Positions 33,599 to 42,486 of a stretch of 64,000 nucleotides of DNA are shown piece after piece. The DNA is taken from assembly GCF_013403245.1 (NCBI RefSeq), contig NZ_JACBNQ010000021.1, positions 1 through 64,000 on the forward strand, in the 5' to 3' direction. The translations under genes and the position numbers were made by a program. The DNA is from Sedimentibacter hydroxybenzoicus DSM 7310. Lineage in GTDB: Bacteria; Bacillota; Clostridia; Tissierellales; Sedimentibacteraceae. Position 1 is the first letter of the stretch. Each line of letters opens with the position of its first letter. The notes under the pieces are model-generated. The model did not search any database and was not told where the DNA came from. It worked only from the letters and a program-made list of their open reading frames with translations.

Positions 33599-35104
33599 TT
33601 ATTTGCCCTTCTCCTTTTCAACCTGCAAATATGCAGGCTTTCTGACTAAATTGTAAATTTTAGGTCTGATAACCGTATCCTTTAAATCACTTCTTCTTTC
33701 AACAAAATGAGTCATAGGTGTCAAATAAGGTACTCCGAAGCTTTTCAGGGTGCACAGATGTATAATCAGTATGCATAGACCAATCGAAATACCAAATAAT
33801 CCGAAAAACGAAGCAATTACAATAAACCCAAACCTAATCATCCTCAGCGATGTACTGAAATTGTAGCTTGGTATTGCAAAGGAAGCCAAGCCGGTCAATG
33901 CAACTATTATTACGGCAATAGGTGTTATTAATCCTGCTTCAACTGATGCTGAACCAATAACCAAACCACTTACCAAGCCTATTGTTGAACCCACTGGAGT
34001 CGTAATCCTTATGGATGCCTCTCTCACGAGCTCCATTACCAGTTCCATAAGCAACGCCTCAAAATACGGAGGAAATGGTACGTTAGCTCTTGAAGCAGCT
34101 ACATACAATGCAAGCTGTGTAGGAAGCATATTCGGATGAAATTGTACCACAGCCACATATAACGCAGGTAACAGCATAACTATAGGCAGAGCTATGTATC
34201 TTATCATTCTTATCAAACATGACAGCATCCATCTTTCATAATAATCCTCCGATGACTGCATAAAAGATATAAAGGTTGCAGGTGCCATCAGTACAGTAGG
34301 AGTATTATCGACTGCAATTACAACCCTACCTTCAAGCAAGGCAGAAGCTGCCGCATCCGGCCTTTCTGTATTTTCAATCTGAGGAAACGGTGAGTAAGTA
34401 TCATCCTCTATTAATTCCTCTATGTAGGAGCTCTCTAAAACTGCTTCTATATCAATATTATTTATTCTTTTTTCAACTTCGTCCAATACGGTTTTATTTA
34501 CAATGTCTTCTATATATAGTAATGTTATGTCAGTCTTGGATCTACGACCAACCTGCATATATTTTACTTTTAATTTCGGATCTCTGATTCTTCTTCTGAT
34601 AAGGGTTATATTTACCTTCATGGTTTCAATAAAGCCGTCTCTTGCACCCCTGATAAGCGTTTCAGCAGCCGGCTCCTGAATTCCTCTTATTTGCCAACCT
34701 CTTGATGAAAGCCATACTGCCTTTGAACAAGTTTCTATAAACAAAATTGTTTCTCCGGACAGAGCTTTATCCACACATTCCTGTAATGTTTGCACAGTGC
34801 CTAATTCAGTTATGGCAATATTTGAATTCAAAATTTCATTTTGTAATTCTTTTCCACTGTCCTTTTTTAAGCTTTCTAAATTAATGGATTCCATTAAGGT
34901 CTGAATTGCATACTCACTTATAGAATCCTTGGTAGTCATGCCATCAACATAAAAAATCAGTATATTTAATTTTTTATGTTGTCCTACCTTCATATTACGA
35001 AAAATTATGTCATTAGCATCCTTGAATACTTCCTTTAGAATGGTTTCATTCTTTTTTAAGTCAATATCCACATTAATATTAGTTAAATTCTGATAAATCC
35101 CCAT
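33599..35104 (-). CDS. Germinant receptor A subunit, GerA family
   Basis: A 501-residue protein with a large soluble N-terminal domain (~1-280) and five membrane helices (~290-470). Motifs ETCSKAVWLSSRGWQIRGI, EAETLIRGARDGF-like PAAETLIRGARDGFIE and IRMIRYIALPIVMLLPALYV are characteristic. GerA proteins form oligomeric ion channels in the spore inner membrane. First large gene of the operon; preceded by the 66-residue membrane protein. Confidence 0.95.
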   Translation of the reverse strand: MGIYQNLTNINVDIDLKKNETILKEVFKDANDIIFRNMKVGQHKKLNILIFYVDGMTTKDSISEYAIQTLMESINLESLKKDSGKELQNEILNSNIAITELGTVQTLQECVDKALSGETILFIETCSKAVWLSSRGWQIRGIQEPAAETLIRGARDGFIETMKVNITLIRRRIRDPKLKVKYMQVGRRSKTDITLLYIEDIVNKTVLDEVEKRINNIDIEAVLESSYIEELIEDDTYSPFPQIENTERPDAAASALLEGRVVIAVDNTPTVLMAPATFISFMQSSEDYYERWMLSCLIRMIRYIALPIVMLLPALYVAVVQFHPNMLPTQLALYVAASRANVPFPPYFEALLMELVMELVREASIRITTPVGSTIGLVSGLVIGSASVEAGLITPIAVIIVALTGLASFAIPSYNFSTSLRMIRFGFIVIASFFGLFGISIGLCILIIHLCTLKSFGVPYLTPMTHFVERRSDLKDTVIRPKIYNLVRKPAYLQVEKEKGK

Positions 35105-35132
35105 GATATCTCCTAAATATTTTTAGTCACAA

Positions 35133-35333
35133 TTAAATATTCTTAGTTACAATAGCAGCTATTGCAATTAATCCGTAAATAATTCCCGTAAATCTGACAA
35201 TTTTGTAATCTCTGTGAAAATTTTTCCGTTTAAGTCCCTTGCTTGTTCTAAAAATTAATATATAGCTTATTATTAAAAAAATAATTATAACATCGCTGTT
35301 TAAAATTGGTTTTATATGATTAATTAAAGACAT
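35133..35333 (-). CDS. Small two-helix membrane protein preceding gerA (CLC_0170-like)
   Basis: A 66-residue protein with membrane segments at ~13-28 (DVIIIFLIISYILIF) and ~46-63 (FTGIIYGLIAIAAIV). Small proteins of this kind are annotated next to clostridial germination genes (CLC_0170 family); membership is by recollection. It lies 28 bp before gerA on the same strand with GGAAATATT upstream. Function unknown, perhaps a GerD/GerE-like accessory. Confidence 0.65.
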   Translation of the reverse strand: MSLINHIKPILNSDVIIIFLIISYILIFRTSKGLKRKNFHRDYKIVRFTGIIYGLIAIAAIVTKNI

Positions 35334-35353
35334 AATATTTCCTTTCTATTGAT

Positions 35354-35408
35354 AGGAACATTCCTACTATCACGCAAAGACTATCTTATGAAAAGAGGTG
35401 TGTCCCCC
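35354..35408 (-). repeat. Family A element before the small ger membrane protein
   Basis: In gene sense: GGGGGGACACACCTCTTTTC, core AAGATAGTCTTTGCG, end AGGAATGTTCCT. Ends 20 nt before the ATG at 35333. Confidence 0.85.
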
Positions 35409-35461
35409 CTTCCTCTTTAGTAATATTTGCAAAAACTTTCTATTTATACTAATAATTTTTA

Positions 35462-35667
35462 TTCTGTTCTTATTTGAAAGTGCGGACAGATATTTGTCCT
35501 CAACAGAAGAAAACAGTATTACTAATTCGCTTTAATGGAACTGATTTGATGCGAATTAGTTTTATACTGTTCTTATTTGAAAATACGAACAAATAATTGT
35601 CCTTAATATAGGAAAACAGTATTACTAATTCGCTTTAATGGAACTGATTTGATGCGAATTAGTTTTA
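35462..35667 (+). repeat. Family C ~103-bp repeat, two tandem copies
   Basis: Two direct copies (35462-35563 and 35564-35667). Each has one imperfect hairpin TACTGTTCTTATTT...AAAACAGTA and a second CTAATTCGC ... GCGAATTAG. The right halves are identical over ~45 bp. The loops of the first hairpin differ by paired changes (GGACAGATATTTGTCC versus GAACAAATAATTGTCC), which suggests the fold is kept. A third, inverted copy lies at 61195-61298. The 544-bp gap 35334-35877 otherwise contains a family A element, AT-rich sequence and the thiolase promoter. Confidence 0.9.
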
Positions 35668-35826
35668 GTTTGTCCAATAATATGGAATTAATACATTGTA
35701 TTAGATTAATATGTTTTATTGAACTTTAATGTGTTTTATGTTAAAATTAACTTGTATATACACTATATATGAATATTTACACTTTAAGCATAATATCATT
35801 TAGCAATTAATACTTTTACAATATAT

Positions 35827-35843
35827 TTGGCATGATTATTGCA
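35827..35843 (+). promoter_or_regulatory. Sigma-54 promoter of the thiolase gene
   Basis: TTGGCATGATTATTGCA: GG and GC exactly 10 bp apart, 15 of 17 bases as in the kdd promoter. Start near 35854, leader about 24 nt. Confidence 0.87.
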
Positions 35844-35877
35844 TCTTATTATGTAAATAAAATTTAGGAGGAAAAAC

Positions 35878-37059
35878 ATGAAAAAAGCAGTTATCGTTTC
35901 AGCAGCAAGAACGCCGATTGGCGCATTTGGTGGTACTCTTGCACCATTATCAGCTGTTGATTTAGGCGTAATAGCAGCAAAAGAAGCTATCAAAAGAGCA
36001 AAGATTGAACCTGCACAGGTAGAAGAGGTTTATTTTGGTAATGTATTAGGCGCAGGATTGGGACAAAATGTTGCAAGACAGGTTACGCTTGGAGCAGGCA
36101 TCCCGGTAGAAGCACCGGCAATGACAATTAACATGGTTTGCGGCTCCGGTTTAAGAGCAGTCAGCATGGCAGCACAATTTGTTGAAAGCGGACAATGTGA
36201 TATAATTTTGTGCGGCGGAACAGAAAGTATGACAAATGCTCCATACTTATTGCCAAAAGCAAGATGGGGACATAGAATGGGCGATGGAAAAATAGTTGAC
36301 TACATGGTTTATGATGGATTAACAGATGTTTACAATCAATACCATATGGGAATTACAGCTGAAAATATCGTTGAACAATGGGGACTTACGAGAGAGGATC
36401 AGGACAAAATAGCTGTTCAAAGTCAAAACAGAGCAGAAGAAGCTCAACAAAACGGAAAATTTAAAGAAGAAATAATTCCGGTAGAAATTCCTCAGAGAAA
36501 AGGTGAGCCAATCATCGTTGATACGGATGAATATCCAAAGCATGGAACTACAATGGAAAAGATGGCTAAGTTAAAACCTGCATTTAAAAAAGACGGAACA
36601 GTTACAGCAGGTAATGCATCGGGAATAAATGACGGAGCAGCAGCTTTAATCATAATGAGCAAGGATAAGGCAGAAGAGCTTGGTCTTGAATATATATGTG
36701 AAATAGCAGGGTACGGTTCAGCCGGAGTTGATCCGAAAATAATGGGTATCGGACCTGTGCCTGCTACTAAAAAAGCACTGGCTAATGCCGGATGGACTGT
36801 AGAAGATTTAGATTTAATTGAAGCTAACGAAGCATTTGCGGCTCAAGCAGCGGCAGTTATCAAAGATCTTGGTCTAAAGGAAGAAATAACAAACGTAAAC
36901 GGCGGTGCAATAGCTCTCGGACATCCTATAGGAGCATCCGGTGCAAGAATATTAATTTCACTTATATATGAGATGGTAAAAAGAGATGCGAAAAAAGGTC
37001 TCGCTACATTATGTATAGGCGGAGGAATGGGAACAGCGCTTTTAGTAGAAAGAAAATAA
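35878..37059 (+). CDS. thlA: Acetyl-CoA C-acetyltransferase (thiolase)
   Basis: A 393-residue thiolase with the acyl-binding Cys in [11 protein letters not shown] (~88), the NEAFAAQ loop, catalytic His in [11 protein letters not shown] and second Cys in [10 protein letters not shown]. In lysine fermentation it splits acetoacetyl-CoA to two acetyl-CoA; it could also run in the butyrate direction. TAGGAGG precedes the ATG. It has its own -24/-12 promoter and terminator. Confidence 0.95.
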   Translation: MKKAVIVSAARTPIGAFGGTLAPLSAVDLGVIAAKEAIKRAKIEPAQVEEVYFGNVLGAGLGQNVARQVTLGAGIPVEAPAMTINMVCGSGLRAVSMAAQFVESGQCDIILCGGTESMTNAPYLLPKARWGHRMGDGKIVDYMVYDGLTDVYNQYHMGITAENIVEQWGLTREDQDKIAVQSQNRAEEAQQNGKFKEEIIPVEIPQRKGEPIIVDTDEYPKHGTTMEKMAKLKPAFKKDGTVTAGNASGINDGAAALIIMSKDKAEELGLEYICEIAGYGSAGVDPKIMGIGPVPATKKALANAGWTVEDLDLIEANEAFAAQAAAVIKDLGLKEEITNVNGGAIALGHPIGASGARILISLIYEMVKRDAKKGLATLCIGGGMGTALLVERK

Positions 37060-37071
37060 GGTTATTTAGAT

Positions 37072-37137
37072 GAATCCTTCGCTACGCTCAGGATGACAAA
37101 TTCAAGCATAATGTCATTCCGAGCGTAAGCGAAAGAA
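37072..37137. repeat. Inverted pair of family B repeats after the thiolase gene
   Basis: GAATCCTTCGCTACGCTC-AGGATGACA and inverted TGTCATTCCGAGCG-TAAGCGAAAG. The pair can fold into one hairpin. Confidence 0.8.
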
Positions 37138-37157
37138 ACCCTAACCCCTTTTCAATG

Positions 37158-37199
37158 ATGATATCTTTTGCTACTCAGAAGATATCATATATATTTTTT
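37158..37199 (+). terminator. Terminator of the thiolase gene
   Basis: ATGATATCTT, 11-nt loop, AAGATATCAT, then ATATATTTTTT. Confidence 0.82.
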
Positions 37200-37266
37200 A
37201 ATTTTATTTGTCAAAATTATAACAATAATATTAAATGTATAATAATTTATAGGAGGCAAAAAATTT

Positions 37267-37923
37267 ATGATTAACAAAATTATTTCTATCAATGAAGCTA
37301 TTGAAAAAGTACAAGACAACATGACTATTATGGTTGGCGGCTTCTTGGCTAATGGCTCTCCAGAGAGCCTGATCGATGCACTTGTTGCAAGTAATGTTAA
37401 AAATTTAACCCTCATTTGCAATGACACCGGTTTTCCGGATAAGGGTGTCGGAAAAATGGTAGTAAGCAAACAATTTAAGAAAATAATTGCTTCTCATGTT
37501 GGTACAAACCCTGAGACTGCAAATCAAATGAATTCAGGAACTACAGAAGTTTGCTTAACACCCCAAGGTACATTAGCAGAAAAAATCAGATGCGGAGGAA
37601 ACGGTCTTGGTGGATTCTACACACCTACGGGAATCGGTACTGAAGCTGAAGAAGGAAAAGAGAAAAAAATTATTAATGGCAAAGAATATATATTTGAAAT
37701 GCCGTTGAGAGCCGATGTCGCACTTTTAAAAGCTTCTGTTGTTGATAAAAAGGGTAATATGGTCTTTAATAAAACAACTAAAAACTTTAACCCTATCATG
37801 GCTACAGCAGCCGACTTGGTAATAGTTGAAGCAGAAAAAATTGTTGAAGTGGGAGAAATCAATCCGGAGCACGTTATGTGTTCAGGAATATTCGTAGACT
37901 ACATAGTTGGAGGTGGCAAATAA
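37267..37923 (+). CDS. atoD: Acetoacetate/butyrate CoA-transferase subunit A
   Basis: A 218-residue alpha subunit of a class I CoA-transferase, with MVGGFLANGSPESLIDAL (CoA-binding loop) and GTEAEEGKE. With AtoA it moves CoA between butyryl-CoA or acetyl-CoA and acetoacetate, linking lysine breakdown to butyrate release. TAGGAGGC precedes the ATG. No sigma-54 box is seen directly before it, and a terminator separates it from the thiolase gene, so its promoter (perhaps the TATAAT at 37238) is separate. Confidence 0.95.
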   Translation: MINKIISINEAIEKVQDNMTIMVGGFLANGSPESLIDALVASNVKNLTLICNDTGFPDKGVGKMVVSKQFKKIIASHVGTNPETANQMNSGTTEVCLTPQGTLAEKIRCGGNGLGGFYTPTGIGTEAEEGKEKKIINGKEYIFEMPLRADVALLKASVVDKKGNMVFNKTTKNFNPIMATAADLVIVEAEKIVEVGEINPEHVMCSGIFVDYIVGGGK

Positions 37924-38579
37924 TGAACGAAAAAGCTGTAATAGCAAAAAGAGTAGCTCAGTTATTGCACGACGGTGACGTTGTAAATTTAGGAATAGGA
38001 CTTCCTACAATGGTTGCAAATTACATACCTGAGGGAATGGATATTACTTTTCAATCAGAAAATGGATTTTTAGGTTTAGGTCCTGCACCGGAACAAGGAA
38101 AAGAAGATTGTGAATTAGTAAATGCGGGAGGTATACCTTCATCAATAGTGCCCGGAGGTATGTTCTTTGATAGCGCTACATCCTTTGGAATAATCAGGGG
38201 AGGTCATGTCGATGCTACAGTTTTAGGAGCAATGGAAGTTGATGAAAAGGGTAATCTTGCCAATTGGAAAATACCTGGAAAGATGGTTCCGGGAATGGGC
38301 GGAGCGATGGATCTGGTAGTTGGAGCGAACACTGTAATAATTGCAATGGTTCATACTCAAAAAGGTAAACCAAAAATTTTAAAACAGTGTACACTTCCTT
38401 TAACTGCAAAGGAACAAGTAAACATAATTGTTACAGAAATGGCACTGATGAGAGTTACTGATAAGGGTTTAGTTCTTGAAGAATTGGGACCTGAAGCAAC
38501 AGTAGAGGATGTAATTGCCGCAACAGAAGCAAAATTGATAATTTCTCCAAATTTAAAACGCTTTGGTTTAGATGAATAG
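37923..38579 (+). CDS. atoA: Acetoacetate/butyrate CoA-transferase subunit B
   Basis: A 218-residue beta subunit. Active-site Glu in FQSENGFLGLGPAP; LGIGLPTMVANYIPEG is typical. The ATG at 37923 shares one base with the atoD stop (TAATG), giving coupled translation of the heterodimer. The longer open frame back to 37878 overlaps atoD and is rejected. Ends at a strong shared terminator. Confidence 0.96.
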   Translation: MNEKAVIAKRVAQLLHDGDVVNLGIGLPTMVANYIPEGMDITFQSENGFLGLGPAPEQGKEDCELVNAGGIPSSIVPGGMFFDSATSFGIIRGGHVDATVLGAMEVDEKGNLANWKIPGKMVPGMGGAMDLVVGANTVIIAMVHTQKGKPKILKQCTLPLTAKEQVNIIVTEMALMRVTDKGLVLEELGPEATVEDVIAATEAKLIISPNLKRFGLDE

Positions 38580-38581
38580 AT

Positions 38582-38631
38582 AAAATCAAACAGCCCAAAT
38601 TAAAAATTTGGGCTGTTTGATTTTCTTTTTT
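38582..38631. terminator. Two-way terminator between atoA and htrA
   Basis: AAATCAAACAGCCCAAATT, loop AAA, AATTTGGGCTGTTTGATTTT then CTTTTTT; A-run on the other side. Serves both convergent genes. Confidence 0.92.
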
Positions 38632-38644
38632 AATTTCAGAGGAT

Positions 38645-39898
38645 TTATAAATTTGCCGGTTTTGTTTTAAGTGTCAATGCAGCCTTTTGCTCATTGCCAT
38701 TTCTTAAAAATGTAATTTCAGCATTATCACCGTCTTTATATTCGTACAATTTTATTTTCAATTCCTGCATGCTGGTTATTTTACTTCCGTCTATTGCAAT
38801 TATTACATCACCTACCTGCAAGCCGGATATTGCAGCAGGAGAATCCTTTATTACTTCTGCTATAACAACACCATATTCAGCTTGAACTTCTATTCCCAAT
38901 GCTGTTTCATAGGTTTCAACTTCAACACCTGATATACCTACGTAGACAGTAGTTAATTTACCTTCTTTTATTATGCGCTCTATTATCGGCTTTGCCGTAT
39001 TTATCGGAATAGAAAAACCTAAGCCCTCTGCAGTTTTTATTTTTGCAGTATTTATTCCAATTACCTGACCCTTGGCATTAAACAAAGGACCGCCGCTGTT
39101 TCCCTCATTGATAGATGCATCTGTTTGAAGTAACGGCTCTATAACTGTTCCGTTTTCAAAAATTATAGCTCTGTTTAATCCGCTTATTATACCTTGAGTA
39201 ACTGTTCTTTCGAGATCCAATGTCATTGGATTTCCTATTGCAACAACCGGTTCACCTACCATCAATGTATCGGAATCTCCTAATTCCACAACAGGTAAAT
39301 TTGTTCTGTTTATTTTTACCACTGCTAAATCAAGAGATTTATCATACCACAATACTTCACCAACCTCTATTGAACCGTCAATCAATGAAACGGTTATTTT
39401 TTCATATTTTCCATCTTCAATAACATGCGAATTGGTTACAATATATCCGTTAGAATCTACAATAAAGCCTGAACCCATGCTTTGGGATCTTTGCGTCTGA
39501 GGTCCAAACCAAGTGTTGACTTGCTTGGTTGTCTGAGTAGTTATTCCAACTACTGCTTTTTGTGATTTTTCTGCTACAGCAACTGCAAAATAAACATCAT
39601 CAGTCAAATTTATATTAACATCCTGAGCCATAATAGGTTTCTCTGCACCGCTTTGATTAACATTTAATTGACTGTATACAAAATACCCGCTTGATAAACC
39701 ACCGATGATAGCCGCGATCAATGCGACTGCCACATATCCGAAAAATGTTTTTTTCTTGCCTCTTTTCTTAATCGGCTCAACTTCATAATCACGCATTACA
39801 AAATTTATACCTCTGTGTTGATCATCATTAAAATCATTATGCGTCTCGCTATTAAAATTATAGTTTTCATTAAATTGATTTTTGTCGTTATAGTCCAT
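38645..39898 (-). CDS. HtrA/DegP-like membrane-anchored serine protease
   Basis: A 417-residue protein. Cytoplasmic acidic N-terminus (~1-47), one membrane helix (~48-72), trypsin-like domain with His in TNSHVIE, Asp in SLDLAVVK and Ser in GNSGGPL, then a PDZ domain (~310-400). It degrades or refolds damaged proteins outside the membrane under envelope stress. Monocistronic; AGGAGG before the ATG. Confidence 0.94.
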   Translation of the reverse strand: MDYNDKNQFNENYNFNSETHNDFNDDQHRGINFVMRDYEVEPIKKRGKKKTFFGYVAVALIAAIIGGLSSGYFVYSQLNVNQSGAEKPIMAQDVNINLTDDVYFAVAVAEKSQKAVVGITTQTTKQVNTWFGPQTQRSQSMGSGFIVDSNGYIVTNSHVIEDGKYEKITVSLIDGSIEVGEVLWYDKSLDLAVVKINRTNLPVVELGDSDTLMVGEPVVAIGNPMTLDLERTVTQGIISGLNRAIIFENGTVIEPLLQTDASINEGNSGGPLFNAKGQVIGINTAKIKTAEGLGFSIPINTAKPIIERIIKEGKLTTVYVGISGVEVETYETALGIEVQAEYGVVIAEVIKDSPAAISGLQVGDVIIAIDGSKITSMQELKIKLYEYKDGDNAEITFLRNGNEQKAALTLKTKPANL

Positions 39899-40080
39899 TT
39901 TATATTCCTCCTACAATGAATTATATATGTTGTATTTACTTATTCTTCCACCTTATTTTTATATTATCATTAATTTCTTTAATGAAACTTAATTTTAATA
40001 AAAAAAGTCACCCTGAAAAAGAGAAATTTCCACCTTAAAATCATGGGTAATTTCCCTATTTACAGAATGACAATATGTTT

Positions 40081-40434
40081 TTATTTATTTTTGAAATCCA
40101 AATTCATGTGAACAATACCGCACACGTCTTCTACAGGCATGGAAAATGACAATCCTCTACCTTCTTTGTTTAAACCGACTTCATTTCTGATTGCGTGCAT
40201 AATTTGTTTTTTATCTTCACGCTTTGCAAGTATTAAAATTAAATCCTTCTCCGGCTGAATAGATATTCCAAAAAACTTTTCAGCTTCATGTACTCCGGCT
40301 CCTCTTGCATTAAGAACTGTTCCTCCGGTAGCTCCCGCACTTCTTGCAGCATCCATTACTACGTCATCAAAGCCACGATTTACTATTGTAATTATTAAAT
40401 CAAATTCTTGATATTCATCTTTTATATCTACCAT
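40081..40434 (-). CDS. PII-like regulator, second copy, of the DUF1538 operon
   Basis: A 117-residue PII-fold protein: FDLIITIVNRGFDDVVMDAARSAGA (strand-helix), GTVLNARGAG (T-loop base), EKDLILILAKRED and GRGLSFSMPVEDVCGI (C-loop). No T-loop Tyr for uridylylation is seen. ATG at 40432-40434 is chosen for its AAGGAG. It lies 4 bp after the other PII-like gene. Probably binds a nucleotide and adjusts the DUF1538 transporter. Confidence 0.82.
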   Translation of the reverse strand: MVDIKDEYQEFDLIITIVNRGFDDVVMDAARSAGATGGTVLNARGAGVHEAEKFFGISIQPEKDLILILAKREDKKQIMHAIRNEVGLNKEGRGLSFSMPVEDVCGIVHMNLDFKNK

Positions 40435-40438
40435 TATC

Positions 40439-40801
40439 TCACTCCTTATCATTATTAATTATACTGCTTATAAGCTCTAACGCTACGGCACTGTCAACGC
40501 TGCTTATAGGTATAGAAAAAGCTATACCGTTACCGGGTTCTTTTAAATTAAATTGCTCTCTTAAATTGTTTATAATTATCGGAACTTTTTCTTCACTGAC
40601 AACACTTAGGATTATATCCTTATCTGTTTGGCCTAATCCGAGATAATTTAATATTTCTGATTTTGCTGTGCCTTTTCCTAAAGCAATTATGTTAAACATA
40701 ATTTCATTTTCTCGCAGCATTTCAGTAATCTTTTCACCATTACCTCTGTTAACTATAGTGATAAACAATTTTATATTTTTAGGTAAGCTTATGTTGTTCA
40801 T
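40439..40801 (-). CDS. PII-like regulator, first copy, of the DUF1538 operon
   Basis: A 120-residue diverged PII-like protein: KLFITIVNRGNGEKITEMLRE, IIALGKGTAKSEILNYLG and GNGIAFSIPISSV. It is shorter and less conserved in the T-loop than its neighbour; the two share the ITIVNRG strand, so they are paralogues and may form mixed trimers. Its ATG overlaps the DUF1538 stop by one base. Confidence 0.78.
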   Translation of the reverse strand: MNNISLPKNIKLFITIVNRGNGEKITEMLRENEIMFNIIALGKGTAKSEILNYLGLGQTDKDIILSVVSEEKVPIIINNLREQFNLKEPGNGIAFSIPISSVDSAVALELISSIINNDKE

Positions 40802-42321
40802 TATTGCTCACCTCCTTCAAGATCTATAATTTCATTACTTTCATCTTCAGTTATATTTTCTTCAACCTTTTCAAATTTACCCACTTTTAATTTATAAACA
40901 ACTCCGAGAATTTGAATCGTAATTAACGGCGTCATTGCTACCATCGCTACCAGACCAAAAGCATCAGTCAGTATATTTCCACCCACTGCATCTGCAGCAC
41001 CCATTGCAAAGGGAAGCATAAAGGTTGCAGTCATAGGACCCGAAGCCACACCTCCTGAGTCAAAAGCAATACCAGTAAATATCTGAGGTACGTAAAACAT
41101 CAATAATAATGCAATGGCATAACCGGGTACTATAAAGTACCAAATGCTTATTCCTGTAAGAATCCTAATCATAGCAATTCCTATTGATACTGCTACCCCT
41201 AATGAAAGAGATATCAGCATTGCCCTTTTAGAAATCGCACCACCTGTTACTTCCTCAACCTGTTTATTTAATACATGTACTGCCGGCTCGGCAGCTACTA
41301 TGAAAAATCCCATTACCATTCCTATAGGTATCAACATCCAATTGTAATCCAATCCTGCCAATGCATGACCTATATAGTTCCCGGCAGGAAGGAATCCGAC
41401 ATTAACACCGGTTAAAAATACTACCAATCCTAAAAAAGTATATATTATTCCCACCGATAGCTTTATCAAATGAGTTTTTGGCAGTTTCAAAAAAATAAAC
41501 TGAAAAATAATAAATGCAATAACTATTGGTGATAAAGCCAAAGCAACTTCTTTAAAAAAGTGGGGAAATTCATGCATATATATATTTATAATGTCCCTGA
41601 AGTTACTTACCTCAGCTATTACAACTTCTTCATAACTTCCGGATGTATTGTAAAACAATCCGAGAACCAATACGGATAAAACCGGTCCTACAGAGCAAAG
41701 TGCCACCAATCCAAAGCTGTCATCATGAGCGCTCTTTCCTCCTCTGACCGCAGCAACACCGAGACCTAAAGCCATAATAAATGGAACCGTTATAGGACCG
41801 GTTGTAACACCACCTGAATCAAAGGCAACCGGAACAAAATCATTTGGTGTAAAATACGCTAATATAAAAATAATTGCATAAAATACTAATAATACATAGG
41901 AAAGCTTTATTTGAAAAACTATACGCAATAAGGAAATTACCAAAAATATACCTACACCAAACGCAACAGCTCCAATAATTACATTATCGGCAATTGAAGG
42001 AACCTGACCGGCTAAAACCTGTAAATCCGGTTCTGCTACGGTAATCATAAACCCCATTAAAAAACTTATTATGATTAATGCCATCAATTTACGTGATTTT
42101 GTAAGCTCTGCGCCAATTCTTTCTCCCATCGGCATCATTGATATATCCGCACCAAGCGTAAACAGACCCATACCTACTATTAATAATATTGCTCCTGTCA
42201 AAAAAAGCATAAACAGACCCGTTGGCATAGGCGTTAATACAAAGTGTAAAATAACAACTATGATAGTTATCGGGAGCACTGATGAAAGTGATTCTTTAAT
42301 TTTTTCAATCAGATTATTCAA
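40801..42321 (-). CDS. DUF1538 membrane protein, two fused halves (UmpAB-like)
   Basis: A 506-residue protein with ~12-14 membrane helices in two homologous halves. Repeated motifs: FDSGGVTTGPITVPFIMALG (first half) and FDSGGVASGPMTATFMLPFA (second half); also VAEPDLQVLAGQV and AAEPAVHVLNKQV. In Halomonas, as I recall, separate DUF1538 proteins UmpA and UmpB act together as a cation/proton antiporter; here both are one chain. It is co-translated with two PII-like proteins, which in other systems gate transporters. Substrate unknown; sodium or potassium is a guess. Confidence 0.85.
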   Translation of the reverse strand: MNNLIEKIKESLSSVLPITIIVVILHFVLTPMPTGLFMLFLTGAILLIVGMGLFTLGADISMMPMGERIGAELTKSRKLMALIIISFLMGFMITVAEPDLQVLAGQVPSIADNVIIGAVAFGVGIFLVISLLRIVFQIKLSYVLLVFYAIIFILAYFTPNDFVPVAFDSGGVTTGPITVPFIMALGLGVAAVRGGKSAHDDSFGLVALCSVGPVLSVLVLGLFYNTSGSYEEVVIAEVSNFRDIINIYMHEFPHFFKEVALALSPIVIAFIIFQFIFLKLPKTHLIKLSVGIIYTFLGLVVFLTGVNVGFLPAGNYIGHALAGLDYNWMLIPIGMVMGFFIVAAEPAVHVLNKQVEEVTGGAISKRAMLISLSLGVAVSIGIAMIRILTGISIWYFIVPGYAIALLLMFYVPQIFTGIAFDSGGVASGPMTATFMLPFAMGAADAVGGNILTDAFGLVAMVAMTPLITIQILGVVYKLKVGKFEKVEENITEDESNEIIDLEGGEQ

Positions 42322-42486
42322 ATAGAAATTACCTCCGCGTTATATATTTAAAAAGCAAGTTTATTCTTAATATTAAGTTTATATTAAATAAATTCGGTAG
42401 TCAATAGTTTTATTTTGTAAAGTTTTAGCTCTGATTTTTTTCTATTAGTCAAATTTAAGAATTGGAAAAAATGTTTTCAACTCATG

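Noticed and set aside
35462-35667. CRISPR array
   Set aside because: Only two tandem ~103-bp units with internal hairpins; no short repeat-spacer pattern and no cas genes.
37215-37243. Sigma-A promoter before atoD
   Set aside because: TATAAT is present at 37238 but no acceptable -35 box is found at 16-18 bp; not listed as a feature.
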